A stretch of DNA of 23,881 bases from DATFEN01 sp035691285 (GCA_035691285.1 DASSJI010000298.1:1-23881); one strand, 5' to 3'; positions 1 to 7,998 are shown, counted from the first letter of the stretch. Made by a program: numbers and translations. Notes: generated by a model not told the origin, from the letters alone.

Positions 1-2763
1 GCCGGAATAGAGGAGCCCGCCGGCAGGGCCGATCTCCGTGAAGCTCAGGCCGGCTCCCGTGACACTGGTGGCCGAGGGCGCCGTCCCGCTCGCGATGGAC
101 GTGTTCAGGAACACCACGTAAAGGAGGTTGTCGCTCGCCGAAATCGAGGGGAACGAGTAGAAGCTGGCATTCGTTGCGGTATGTATCGTGGCCCTCCTGA
201 CCACGGACAGCGTTGCGCCGTTGACGATGATGACCACGTCGTCGCTGGCCGTGAGAGCGCCGTCGCTCGCCGTGAGACGCAGCGTGTAGCTGCCCGCCGC
301 AGAGAACGTGGCGCTCGTGTCCACGGCGCTCCCGTCGCCGAAGCTGACCGTCCCCGGACCGCTCACCAGGCTCCATGTCGTCGTCATGGCGCCCGGCGGG
401 CTGGGCAGCCCGTCGTCGCTCACGGTGCCGTCCAGGCTGGCGGCGGCGGGGAACACGACCGTCTGGTCCGGGCCGGCGTTCACGGCTGGAGCCGAGTTGG
501 GAGGCGCGACGACGCTGACCACGACATCGTCGGCCGTCTGCAGCTCACCGTCGTTCGCCGTCAGCCGGAGCACGTAGGTGCCCCAGGCGGAGAACGTCGC
601 GGTGGTGGTGGCCGAGCCCGGCGAGCCGAAGGTCGCGGTGCCGGGGCCGCTGAGCTGGCTCCAAGTCACGGTCACCGCCGATGGCGGCGAGGGCAGCCCG
701 TCGTCGGACACGCTTCCGTTGAGGCTCGCGGCTCCCGGGAACACGATCGTCTGGTCCGGGCCGGCGTTCACGGCTGGAGCCGTGTTGGGAGGCGCGACGA
801 CGCCGACCACGACATCGTCGGCCGTCTGCAGCTCACCGTCGCTCGCCGTCAGGCGCAGCGTGTAGACGCCCGGGACGGTGAAGGTCGCGGTCGTGTCGAC
901 GGCGGAGGGATCGCCGAAGCTGGGCGCCGCCGGTCCGCTGACAAGGGTCCACGTCGTGGTCAGCACGGCCGCCGGCAGGCCATCGTCCGTGACGGTCCCA
1001 TCCAGATTCACGCTCACGGCTTCGCCTGCGGCAGCCTGCTGCACGCTCAGGTCCGGCCCCGCGGACACGGTTGGCTCCAGGTTCAGCCCGGCCGCCCACT
1101 TGAGCGCCGCGTCCAGGAGCGCCACGCCCTGCGGTGTCGCGCTCCCGAACCCGTAGATCCCCAGCGCGACGCGACGTGCAGGCGCGACGTACCCGCTGCA
1201 GAGCATGCCGGCGTCCTGCTCGTACGCCATGATCACGCCCTTGGTCGTCGGCGAGCCCGTCGTCGTGCTGGCGACCTGGACGCTGGCGTCCCTGGGGTCG
1301 CCATAGGCCAGGTTGTTGCCCGCATCGGTCGTCACCGTCACTGTCCCCGAGAGGCCGGCCGCGATCGGATGGAGGGGGTTCTGGATCGTCACCTGCGTGG
1401 AGATGACGTTGCCGCGGCTCGCGAAGTCGGTGAGGCACATCTGGTCGTAGATGCCCGTCGTCATCGTGATCACGGGCACCGCCACCGGCTCGAACTTGGC
1501 AGTGTTGTCCGGGTTCAGCAAGTGGCCGTTCAGACAGCTCGAGGACTGGATGACCAGCGCCTTCCCGGTCGCGTCGGCGGTGACGGCGTCCGCCGCCAGC
1601 TTCGTCTGGACCGTGAAGCCGAGGGTTTCGGTCCTCGCCTTCAGCATCTGGTCGTCCGCCGAGAGCGCGAGGCTGCCGACGACGAGGAGCGCCGTGCCGG
1701 AGCCGGCCGCCGCCAGGGTAGTCGCCCCGGTTTCCTCCTGGATGGCCGGGGAGGCGCCGCCTCGCCGCACGTCCCGCGCCACGACCCGGACCCCGACCGT
1801 ATCGGAGCTGGTTGCGCTTCCGTCGGTGGCCGTGAGCTGCAGCACGTAGCTGCCCGCGGCGGGGAACATCGCCGCGGTGGACGCCAGCGTCCGGTCGTCG
1901 AAGGTGACTTCGCCGTCGCCGCTGACCGCGTGCCAGCGGCTCGTGACCTCGAGCTGCCCACCCGGGAGACCGTCGTCGGTCACGCGTCCCGAGAGCCGCG
2001 TCCACTCTCCGACACGCGCGGTCAGCGCGGGCCCGGCCACGACCCGCGGCGGTGCGTTTCGCCGCGACGCCCAATAGACCGCTGCCTCGAACAGATCGAC
2101 CGGCTCCCGGGCTCCGAGCGCCAGCATGGCATCCGGCAGGAGCAGCCCGACCCGTCGCACGGCCGGCGTCCCTTCGAGTTCGGGCGCGGGGTCGAACGCA
2201 ACGGCGAGCGCTCGCGTTGCGTCTTCCGCGAGCGACAACACCGTCGTGGCTTTCTCGCTCGGCAGCACGGCCACCAGCTCGAGCGGCGTTCGAAACCTCA
2301 GCGCGCCGAGCAGGCCTGCGGCGATGGGATGCAGGGAGTCCTTGACCTTGAGACCTCGCTGCCGGCTCGCAACGCTGGCCCCGCCTTCCCTGGCCAGTCC
2401 CAGGGTTTCGACCAGCGAGGCACGCATCGCGACGACGGGCACCGGGATCGCGGTGAGCGACGCCACGCTTGCTTCGATCGGGTCAGAGCCGGCGGCCAGG
2501 ACGACGAGTTGCGCGTCGTAGGCCTCCTGCTCCGCGAACGTGCCGCGGTCCCGCAACTGCACGCCGTAGCCGAGGCGGCGGAGAGACGAGGCGATTGTGG
2601 CCTCGGCGTCCGTGAGCCGTGCGCCGTCGCTCACGACGAAGATGGCCTGTGGCGTGGGTGGAGGCGCAGCGAAGCTGCGCCCCCCGGACGCGAATGGCAG
2701 GGCCAGCGACGTCGCCAATCCCAGGCGCAGAACTCGCCTCAACCCAGGCGTGGTGCCTCTCAT
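1..2763 (-). CDS. Secreted PKD/Ig-repeat protein, C-terminus beyond window
   Basis: The minus strand is open from an ATG at 2763 to the left edge (921 codons), so the gene is cut at its 3' end. The start is supported by GGGAG nine bases upstream and by a signal peptide (about residues 1-32). Two alpha/beta units (about 40-235 and 355-560) both carry the string LHPIAAGL, so they look like a tandem duplication; both resemble ThuA/GATase-like folds, but I cannot assign a family. Four PKD-like beta-sandwich repeats lie at about 240-332, 565-658, 662-755 and 758-848, with recurrent motifs such as VNAGPDQT, DDGLPSPP and LRLTASDGELQTADDVVV. A new domain starts near 850. The protein is probably extracellular or surface-attached; PKD repeats usually act as spacers or carbohydrate/protein-binding modules. 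The function is unknown. Plus-strand ORFs here are arginine-rich shadows. Confidence 0.85.
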   Translation of the reverse strand, partial: MRGTTPGLRRVLRLGLATSLALPFASGGRSFAAPPPTPQAIFVVSDGARLTDAEATIASSLRRLGYGVQLRDRGTFAEQEAYDAQLVVLAAGSDPIEASVASLTAIPVPVVAMRASLVETLGLAREGGASVASRQRGLKVKDSLHPIAAGLLGALRFRTPLELVAVLPSEKATTVLSLAEDATRALAVAFDPAPELEGTPAVRRVGLLLPDAMLALGAREPVDLFEAAVYWASRRNAPPRVVAGPALTARVGEWTRLSGRVTDDGLPGGQLEVTSRWHAVSGDGEVTFDDRTLASTAAMFPAAGSYVLQLTATDGSATSSDTVGVRVVARDVRRGGASPAIQEETGATTLAAAGSGTALLVVGSLALSADDQMLKARTETLGFTVQTKLAADAVTADATGKALVIQSSSCLNGHLLNPDNTAKFEPVAVPVITMTTGIYDQMCLTDFASRGNVISTQVTIQNPLHPIAAGLSGTVTVTTDAGNNLAYGDPRDASVQVASTTTGSPTTKGVIMAYEQDAGMLCSGYVAPARRVALGIYGFGSATPQGVALLDAALKWAAGLNLEPTVSAGPDLSVQQAAAGEAVSVNLDGTVTDDGLPAAVLTTTWTLVSGPAAPSFGDPSAVDTTATFTVPGVYTLRLTASDGELQTADDVVVGVVAPPNTAPAVNAGPDQTIVFPGAASLNGSVSDDGLPSPPSAVTVTWSQLSGPGTATFGSPGSATTTATFSAWGTYVLRLTANDGELQTADDVVVSVVAPPNSAPAVNAGPDQTVVFPAAASLDGTVSDDGLPSPPGAMTTTWSLVSGPGTVSFGDGSAVDTSATFSAAGSYTLRLTASDGALTASDDVVIIVNGATLSVVRRATIHTATNASFYSFPSISASDNLLYVVFLNTSIASGTAPSATSVTGAGLSFTEIGPAGGLLYSG
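461..564 (-). repeat. Direct repeat copy A within PKD repeats
   Basis: This 104-base stretch matches 749-852 at 101 of 104 positions by eye, with a period of exactly 288 bases (96 codons). It encodes the end of one PKD repeat and the linker and start of the next. Near-identity at DNA level suggests recent duplication or gene conversion rather than only protein-level conservation. Confidence 0.85.
749..852 (-). repeat. Direct repeat copy B within PKD repeats
   Basis: This is the partner of 461-564, in the same orientation and reading frame. The three visible differences include two at third codon positions. Loss or gain of one 96-residue repeat by slippage or recombination would keep the frame. 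Confidence 0.85.
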
Positions 2764-3208
2764 CTCATTCGACTCCCGTCGTGCCCGCACGCGCCTGGCT
2801 CGGCGACTGGCCTGCCTGGGCCCCGCCGACGGCGAGGGCGGACACCGCGACCTCGGGATCGAGCGCCCGGCCCCCTGCACCGACAGCGAAACTGGCTCGC
2901 GCCAAGCGTCCTCCGAGGCCCTATGACGAGCGGCGCCGCGAGTACTCTGAATTTTTGGAGGGTAGCTACAGCTTAGTCGGTTCCGGGCTGCCGGTCAAGG
3001 AGGCGACACGTTAGCGACCCGTCCTGCCGCCTGGACGACGCTGCTGACCAGTGACGATCCGACCTCGCCAGCGATCGATCCCCCACCCTGGCCGTGTACT
3101 CTGCCAACTCAATTACGCGGTGAGCCCTTGGTCGCCGCCCCGTTCGTTTCTCCATCTGATCGCCGGGAACCCAAGCGCGGCGCCCGGCGTCCGGGCTGCT
3201 CGGGGTCC
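2764..3208. other. Intergenic region, no gene recognised
   Basis: This 445-base stretch separates the end of nadE from the start of the PKD protein. I see no convincing coding region, tRNA or terminator. Around 2940-2975 it is less GC-rich than its surroundings. A weak minus-strand promoter is possible: TTGACC at 2993-2998 and TAAGCT at 2970-2975 with a 17-base spacer, which would give a leader of about 200 bases for the PKD gene. The -10 matches only half the consensus, so this is a guess. Confidence 0.4.
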
Positions 3209-4741
3209 TCAGCGCCTCGTGATCGGGACCATGCGGCCGGTCCCGAAGGCCGTCCGGCTCACCTTCAGCACCACACCCATCTGCCAGCGCTTGTGCTCCG
3301 AGCGGCGCAGGGCGGCGTCGCTGCGGTGGCCAAGCACGAGCTCTTCGACGCGCGGCGCGACGACGTCGTAATCGAATGGATCGACTTGCCCGGGGCGTAG
3401 CTCGGCGCTCGGGGCGCGCTCGAGGACGAAGCTCGGGAAGCCGCCCAGGTGGCGGGCCAGCGCGTACACCTCGGGCTTCGTGACGTCGCCCAGGGGGGAA
3501 AGCGCCCCCGACATGTCGCCGTACAGCGTCGAGTAGCCGAGGCTCAGCTCGGTCTTGTTGCTGGTGTTGAGCAGGAAGCCGCCGTGGCGGTTGACGAAGG
3601 CCATCAGCACCAACATGCGCAGCCGCGCCTGGACGTTCTCGTCGGCGAGGCGCCCGGCGGGCTCGGCGTCGAGGAGCCGGACGAGCTCCGCCGCCGCGGC
3701 CGCGTGGAGCGCCTCGATCGAGAGGACCTCGAAGCCGATGCCGAGAGCGCGCGCCAGCGTCCTTGCCGCCTCGGTGGAGCGAGGGTCGGTGTAGCGGGAA
3801 GGCAGCGCAACGCACGTCACGCGCGCCGCCCCGAGGGCGTCGGCCGCAAGGCGCGCCACGACCGACGAGTCGACGCCACCCGAGAGCCCCAGGAACGCCC
3901 GCCCGAGGCGGTTCTTGTCCGCGAAGTCGCGGATGCCGCAGACGAGGGCGCGGTGGAGGACGTCGAGGTCATGCTCGTTGGGGATGGCCGCCGCCGCGGG
4001 CGCCTCGACGTCCACGACCGCCACGTCCTCCTCGAAGCTCGCGAGGCGCGCGAGCAGGCGGCCACGGGCGTCGGTCGCGAAGCTGCGGCCGTCGAAGACC
4101 AGCTCGTCCTGACCGCCCACGGCGTTCACATACACGGTCGGCGCACCGGCCTGCCGAGCGTGGGCGAGGCGCTCCTCGAGCACGCCCTTTCGAAACGGCG
4201 AGGCCGACAGGCACACCAGGATCTCGGCCCCCGCCGCGCGCAGGTCGTCGGGAGGGTGGACGTCGTAGCCGGCGTCCCAGAAGTCCTCGCAGACGAGCAC
4301 GCCGAGCCGACGCGCCGCCACCTCGACGGGCGCCTGCGGCCCGGCCGGAAGGAACCAGCGCGGCTCGTGGAACACGTCGTAGGGAGGCAGCAGGCGCTTC
4401 GCGACCCGCGTCCGGACCGAGCCGCCTTCGAGCAGCGCCGCCACGTCGTGAAGGCCCGGGTGGCGGGGAGGGCGATGCGAGGCACGGGCGATGGTGCCGA
4501 CGAGAACCGGAGGCATTCCGCCGACGCGTCGAGCCAGGTCCTCGGTGGCATCGAGCGCGGCGGCCACGAAGCCGTCGTCGCACAGCAGGTCCCGCGGCGG
4601 ATAGCCCGTCACGGCCATCTCGGGCAGGACCACGAGCTCGGCGCCCAGGGCGGCGCCGCGGGCCGCCGCCTCGGCCAAGCGCGCGACGTTGCCCTCGAGG
4701 TCGCCCACGAAGGTGTTCACCTGCGCCAGAGCGATCCTCAC
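3209..4741 (-). CDS. nadE: Glutamine-dependent NAD+ synthetase
   Basis: This 510-residue protein catalyses the last step of NAD synthesis: deamido-NAD + ATP + glutamine gives NAD. The N-terminal nitrilase-type glutaminase domain (about 1-250) shows the expected triad candidates Glu41 (LPEMAVTGYPPRDLL), Lys115 (AKRLLPPYDVFHE) and Cys151 (VLVCEDFWDAG). The C-terminal synthetase domain has the ATP pyrophosphatase loop GLSGGVDSS at about 285-293, then LLNTSNKTELSLGYSTLYGD and the family ending region. The start is the GTG at 4741, which overlaps the stop of the upstream gene as GTGA; the homology begins exactly there (RIALAQVNTFVGDLEGN). A longer ORF reaches 4843 but its extra residues are a shadow of the upstream gene. 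The overlap implies translational coupling as last gene of the operon 6598-3209. Confidence 0.96.
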   Translation of the reverse strand: MRIALAQVNTFVGDLEGNVARLAEAAARGAALGAELVVLPEMAVTGYPPRDLLCDDGFVAAALDATEDLARRVGGMPPVLVGTIARASHRPPRHPGLHDVAALLEGGSVRTRVAKRLLPPYDVFHEPRWFLPAGPQAPVEVAARRLGVLVCEDFWDAGYDVHPPDDLRAAGAEILVCLSASPFRKGVLEERLAHARQAGAPTVYVNAVGGQDELVFDGRSFATDARGRLLARLASFEEDVAVVDVEAPAAAAIPNEHDLDVLHRALVCGIRDFADKNRLGRAFLGLSGGVDSSVVARLAADALGAARVTCVALPSRYTDPRSTEAARTLARALGIGFEVLSIEALHAAAAAELVRLLDAEPAGRLADENVQARLRMLVLMAFVNRHGGFLLNTSNKTELSLGYSTLYGDMSGALSPLGDVTKPEVYALARHLGGFPSFVLERAPSAELRPGQVDPFDYDVVAPRVEELVLGHRSDAALRRSEHKRWQMGVVLKVSRTAFGTGRMVPITRR

Positions 4742-5631
4742 GTCAGCTCCTTGGCGAGCGCCTCGAGCAGGTTGAGGGCGGCGAGCACGGACTCCCGGCG
4801 CAGGCAGACCGCGTCCCCCAGCAGGAAGCTCCGGTATCCGCACAGCAGCAGGAAAGCCGCGTCGCCGATGTCGGCCGACTCGGGCACCGGGTCCTTGGCC
4901 AAGGACTCGAAGAGCCGGCTGGCCGCGATCGCCTCCGGATCGGCCCGCAGGATCTCCCTCGCGGCGCTCGCGATACGGTGCGGCCTGCGGAGCTCGACGT
5001 AGAGGTCTCCGCGAGCCGCCATCAGGCGGCCGAGCGACGCTCCGTGGCGACGCACGAAGTCCATGCCCCGCGCGCTCTCGATCTTGAGCACGACCTCGGC
5101 GCCGGGAAGCAGCGCGCGCACCTCCTCGACGTCGGTGGCCGACTCGACGTACGACAGCATCACGTGGCGCAGCCCGAGCCGCGCCATGGCGGCGAGATAG
5201 GCCCGGTCGGTCTCGGTCAGCGTCCCCTCCACCTGGAGCGAGGGGTCCGGGATGTTCACCGACTCGCCCGGGCCGATGTAGCGGCGCGGGCCGTCCTCGA
5301 GGATCAGGCAGTCGCCGTCGACGTCCACGACCCGCGCGACCTCACGGCCGTCCCCGAAGTACGCGACCGCGGGCGTCGCGACCCGGATCCGGTGCGAGAG
5401 ACGGACCTCGGTGAACGGGGGCATCGCGCCGCCCGCCACCCGGAGCTGCCGGCCCTTCAGATCCACCCACAACGCCTTCTCCAGGTCCGAGAGGCGTCTC
5501 AGGGCCTCTTCGGCTCCGCCCACGACCGGCATCACGGTGTTGAGGCGCAGCCCCACGACCAAGGGATGCGCCGCCACGTCGCGCAGGAAATCCGCGTAGG
5601 GCGGGGCCGTGACGATCGCGGAGGCGCTCAT
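4738..5631 (-). CDS. Truncated pyruvate-kinase-like barrel protein
   Basis: The 297-residue product resembles the catalytic barrel of pyruvate kinase: LWVDLKGRQLRV (54-65) matches the family's LDTKGPEIR stretch, SVNIPD (124-129) its VNLP stretch, VVLKIES (180-186) its IIKIEN motif with the catalytic lysine, LMAARGDLYVEL (203-214) its MVARGDLGVE motif, and 238-270 its MLESM...DVANAVLDG region. The small B domain is present but short. The usual N-terminal phosphate/ADP-binding motif (NFSHG) is replaced by RLNTVMP, and the C-terminal regulatory domain is absent; pyruvate kinases are normally about 470 residues. Canonical activity is therefore doubtful; it may bind another phosphoenol or keto-acid substrate. 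It starts seven bases after the VWA gene and overlaps nadE by four bases. The fold assignment is firm; the function is not known. Confidence 0.8.
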   Translation of the reverse strand: MSASAIVTAPPYADFLRDVAAHPLVVGLRLNTVMPVVGGAEEALRRLSDLEKALWVDLKGRQLRVAGGAMPPFTEVRLSHRIRVATPAVAYFGDGREVARVVDVDGDCLILEDGPRRYIGPGESVNIPDPSLQVEGTLTETDRAYLAAMARLGLRHVMLSYVESATDVEEVRALLPGAEVVLKIESARGMDFVRRHGASLGRLMAARGDLYVELRRPHRIASAAREILRADPEAIAASRLFESLAKDPVPESADIGDAAFLLLCGYRSFLLGDAVCLRRESVLAALNLLEALAKELT

Positions 5632-5638
5632 CGCGCCC

Positions 5639-6598
5639 CTAAATCTTCAGCGTCGCACCGCAGTAGCCGCACTTGAAGAGGCCAGCGGCGTCGGTCGGAA
5701 TCGGGCCGCCGCAGCGCGGGCACATCATCGCGATGGGCGCAGACAGCTTCTCGACCTTGTCCTCGGGGTGGCGCGCCCGCATGTTGTTCTTGAAGTCCTC
5801 GAAGTGGCCCCAGGCCCGGGCCACGATGCCCATGGCGTAGTCCACGGCGCGCTGCTCGTCGTCGATGGTCAGGATCTTCTTTTCGCCCACGGCCTTGGCC
5901 CACTGCTGGTGAACCTCGTCGCCCTTCCTCCCGGTGGGCCGGCGCAGGAACCAGGTGTTCCACTTGCGGCCGAGTTGCTGCCAGGTCGCCACAGCGTCGA
6001 CTTCCTTGACGGAGTCGCCCAGCCAGCGTCGCACCTGGTCCTTCGGCACCGTCTCGTGCATCGGCGCGTCGCCGAACACGATCAGGAAGGGCGGCTCCTC
6101 GGCCTTCGGCACCGCGACGTGGGTCGAGAGCCAATGCGCGAACAGGCCGTAGCTCTCGGGCGCGTCGCCGCCGCCGCCCTCGCCCCACAGCGCGCCGAGC
6201 TGCTGCTCCAGGTCGTAGCCCTTCGCGAAGCTCGTCACCTGGAGCGGCCAGCGGTCGACCCCCGCGTCGCCGACCGCGGCGAACAGGATCTCGAGGTCTT
6301 CCCGGTACTGGGCGAGCGTGTTGTAGAGCAGCGGCAGGCGGTCGAAGATCTCGAAGGGCCAGCCCGCCATCGAGCCGGTGACGTCCACGGCGACCACGAG
6401 CGGGTTCTTCGACTCGGACCTCACCTGCTTCGTCGGGTCGACCATGGCCTCGATCGGCCCGCCGCGGTGCTCGTAGGTGCGGCCTCCGGCGAGGGCGGCG
6501 CGCCGCGCGGCTTCGTCGCGCTCCTCTTCGCCCTTGGAGCTGTACGCATAGCGCCCGCCGCCGTACCAGCCGCTCGTGTCGCTGTCCCAGGAGTACAT
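5639..6598 (-). CDS. VWA-domain protein with C-terminal zinc ribbon
   Basis: This 319-residue protein starts at the ATG at 6598 (MYSWDSDTSGWYGGG), just after GGGGGAG; a longer ORF to 6736 adds residues without coding character. A von Willebrand A-like domain spans about 60-260, with the metal-site motif DVTGS (72-76), a DxTxS-like variant, in the context NPLVVAVDVTGSM, and a later strand FLIVFGDAP. The last 28 residues form a zinc ribbon (CPRC at 293-296, CGYC at 310-313). No signal peptide or membrane segment is evident, so it is probably cytoplasmic. VWA proteins often act as scaffolds or partners for ATPases, but no MoxR-type ATPase is nearby. It is the first gene of the operon with the pyruvate-kinase-like gene and nadE. 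Its role is unknown. Confidence 0.85.
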   Translation of the reverse strand: MYSWDSDTSGWYGGGRYAYSSKGEEERDEAARRAALAGGRTYEHRGGPIEAMVDPTKQVRSESKNPLVVAVDVTGSMAGWPFEIFDRLPLLYNTLAQYREDLEILFAAVGDAGVDRWPLQVTSFAKGYDLEQQLGALWGEGGGGDAPESYGLFAHWLSTHVAVPKAEEPPFLIVFGDAPMHETVPKDQVRRWLGDSVKEVDAVATWQQLGRKWNTWFLRRPTGRKGDEVHQQWAKAVGEKKILTIDDEQRAVDYAMGIVARAWGHFEDFKNNMRARHPEDKVEKLSAPIAMMCPRCGGPIPTDAAGLFKCGYCGATLKI

Positions 6599-6640
6599 GG
6601 CTCCCCCGTTTTCGTGGGAGTCTACGCGCGGGCGGGCTAG

Positions 6641-6867
6641 AATCCCACCGATCCAGGCCAGCGTCTCGGCCCCTACGAGGTCGTGGCGCGGCTGGGCGCG
6701 GGCGAGACCTACCGGCAGCGCTTCCGGCGCGGGCACGCGCCGCCGTGAAGCGCGCGCTCGAGCAGAACCCGAGCAGCGCCACGGCCTACGAGGAGTACAC
6801 GAACGTCCTCACCGCCCAGGGCCAGCGGGAGCTCGTCCGCCGCGTTCTGCCGGCGGCAGCCGGCTAG
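6641..6867 (+). pseudogene. Collapsed Ser/Thr kinase-TPR gene remnant
   Basis: Plus-strand frame 6650-6748 reads PGQRLGPYEVVARLGAG, the typical start of a bacterial Hanks-type kinase domain up to its glycine-rich loop, then degenerates and stops at 6746-6748. An adjacent frame (GTG 6745, stop 6865-6867, 40 codons) reads ALEQNPSSATAYEEYTNVL, like a C-terminal TPR helix pair. The simplest reading is a kinase-TPR gene that lost its middle. There is no start codon for the kinase frame. The assignment rests on short motifs, so it is moderate at best. Its stop interlocks with the nadM stop as CTAG. Confidence 0.45.
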
Positions 6868-7430
6868 GACGGCGCTTCGGCCGCCAGTGTCTGCAGGCCG
6901 AACTCCCGGCGGAAGCGCGCGTCGAGGCCGCGCGCGACGATGTACTCGGCCACTGCGGGCGGGACGAGAGCGCGCCAGCCCTCGCCCTTCGCCATGGAGA
7001 GGCGCACTGTGGTGCCGTCGACCGCCACGCGCTCCTCGGGCGGCATGAGCTCCACGGGCCGCATCACCGCGTAGCGCTCGCGCATCAGGCTGGCGACGTA
7101 GGGGTTGGCCGTGACGAAGGCGTCGAGCGGGCCGAGCTGGTCCGCGACCATCGCGCGCCAACGTGGACCGTCGCCGAGGTCGGGCACCTCGACGATCGTG
7201 ACGCCTGGAGCCTCTCCGACGACGAGCCGGATCATCTCGCGCGTCTCGCCAGCCGTGAACGGGTTGCGCGCGTCGTAGCGGTTGGCGGAGCCGATCCCGA
7301 GCGTCACCCGGGCCGCCTCGCGCAGCAGGCCGCGCAGCACCGCGGCGTGGCCCAGGTGCACCGGCTTCCACCGGGCCACCATTCCCAGCGCGGCGAAGCG
7401 GGGCGCGGGCACGGGGCCTGACTCGGGCAA
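6864..7430 (-). CDS. nadM: Nicotinamide-nucleotide adenylyltransferase, NadM type
   Basis: The 188-residue product looks like the archaeal-type NMN adenylyltransferase/nucleotidyltransferase family, which makes NAD (or deamido-NAD) from the mononucleotide and ATP. The nucleotide-binding motif is WKPVHLGH (21-28, HxGH), followed by GSANRYDARNPFTAGE (47-62), which matches the family's GS...NPFT.GER, and by VDGTTVRLSMAKGEGW (137-152), a variant of the C-terminal ISxTxIR motif. The conserved first serine is replaced by aspartate. Starts available are TTG 7430 and GTG 7412; the latter begins five residues before the first strand and is equally likely. nadE lies in the same orientation downstream, supporting a role in NAD synthesis. 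Directly upstream lies a gene fragment, three bases away, so the native promoter may be lost. Confidence 0.82.
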   Translation of the reverse strand: MPESGPVPAPRFAALGMVARWKPVHLGHAAVLRGLLREAARVTLGIGSANRYDARNPFTAGETREMIRLVVGEAPGVTIVEVPDLGDGPRWRAMVADQLGPLDAFVTANPYVASLMRERYAVMRPVELMPPEERVAVDGTTVRLSMAKGEGWRALVPPAVAEYIVARGLDARFRREFGLQTLAAEAPS

Positions 7431-7433
7431 GGC

Positions 7434-7715
7434 CTACTTCTTCAGCAGCGCGTCAAGGCCCTGTCGGAGGAAGAAGGGCAGGCTGCACGAGAGCTGGCGT
7501 TCGCCGTCGACCGGCCTCGGGACGCGCGAGACGAGGATACGACGCCGGTCGTCGATCAGGTCGGCCGCCTTGTCCAGGCGTCGCACCAGGAAGGCGTCCT
7601 CCAGGTAGTCGCGGTGACGGTTGACCGTGTGGTACGACAGTCCCAGGCTCTGGCCGACCTGTGAGGCGTTCCACGCCTGGGCGTGCACTGCCGCCTGCAC
7701 CCAACCGCAGGAAAC
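7434..7715 (-). pseudogene. Fragment of DUF4143-type ATPase
   Basis: The minus frame contains AWNASQVGQSLGLSYHTVNR then YLEDAFLVRRL, the winged-helix segment of AAA+ ATPases with a C-terminal DUF4143 nuclease-like domain. Neither the ATP-binding N-terminal part nor the rest of DUF4143 is present: the frame runs into unrelated residues and stops at 7434-7436. At its upstream end it abuts the Uma2 fragment in another frame. It is a remnant and not a functional gene. Confidence 0.65.
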
Positions 7716-7721
7716 GACCGT

Positions 7722-7929
7722 TCCAGAGGACGTCGCACAACCGCTCGATCACGATGGCGTGGCGCTCCTTCTGCGGCGACATCGCGACGATCATGCCCTC
7801 CAGGAGCTCGACGCGCTCGTCCTCGTCGAGGACGCCAGCCTCGATCATCCGGTGATACTCGTCCGCCCGAATGCGCCGCAGCTCCGCGCCGAGGATCTCC
7901 GCGTTCCTGGACGCCGAGCCGGACGCCAT
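7722..7929 (-). pseudogene. 5' fragment of Uma2-family (DUF820) nuclease gene
   Basis: From ATG 7929 the frame encodes about 68 residues typical of the start of Uma2/DUF820 proteins, a PD-(D/E)XK-like family: RIRADEYHRMIEAG, DERVELLEGMIVAMSP and ERHAIVIERL. After that the reading changes to low-complexity residues, and the neighbouring frame takes up the DUF4143-type fragment, so the catalytic core is missing. Uma2 genes are common in mobile or repeated contexts in Cyanobacteria, Planctomycetes and Acidobacteria-like genomes. A shorter piece of the same gene lies at 13904-13964. Confidence 0.75.
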
Positions 7930-7977
7930 GGTGGCAGTATACGGCCGAGCGGATCAGTCCAGTCGCACGTACTCGTA
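7835..7977 (-). repeat. Duplicated block: Uma2 5' end plus boxB 3' end, copy 1
   Basis: 7835-7895 matches 13904-13964 at 60 of 61 bases, and 7947-7977 matches 13965-13995 at 30 of 31. The second part encodes the last residues of BoxB (YEYVRLD and its stop), although no boxB is here. Copy 1 keeps 51 bases (7896-7946, with the Uma2 start codon) that copy 2 lacks. Homology to boxB ends abruptly at 7977. Confidence 0.85.
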
Positions 7978-7998
7978 ACTGCCCTAGAGAGGCCGCGG

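Noticed and set aside
181..2976. A 931-codon plus-strand open frame
   Set aside because: Its product is arginine-rich low-complexity sequence, and the opposite strand encodes a coherent protein with signal peptide and PKD repeats through nearly the whole stretch. It is a high-GC shadow.
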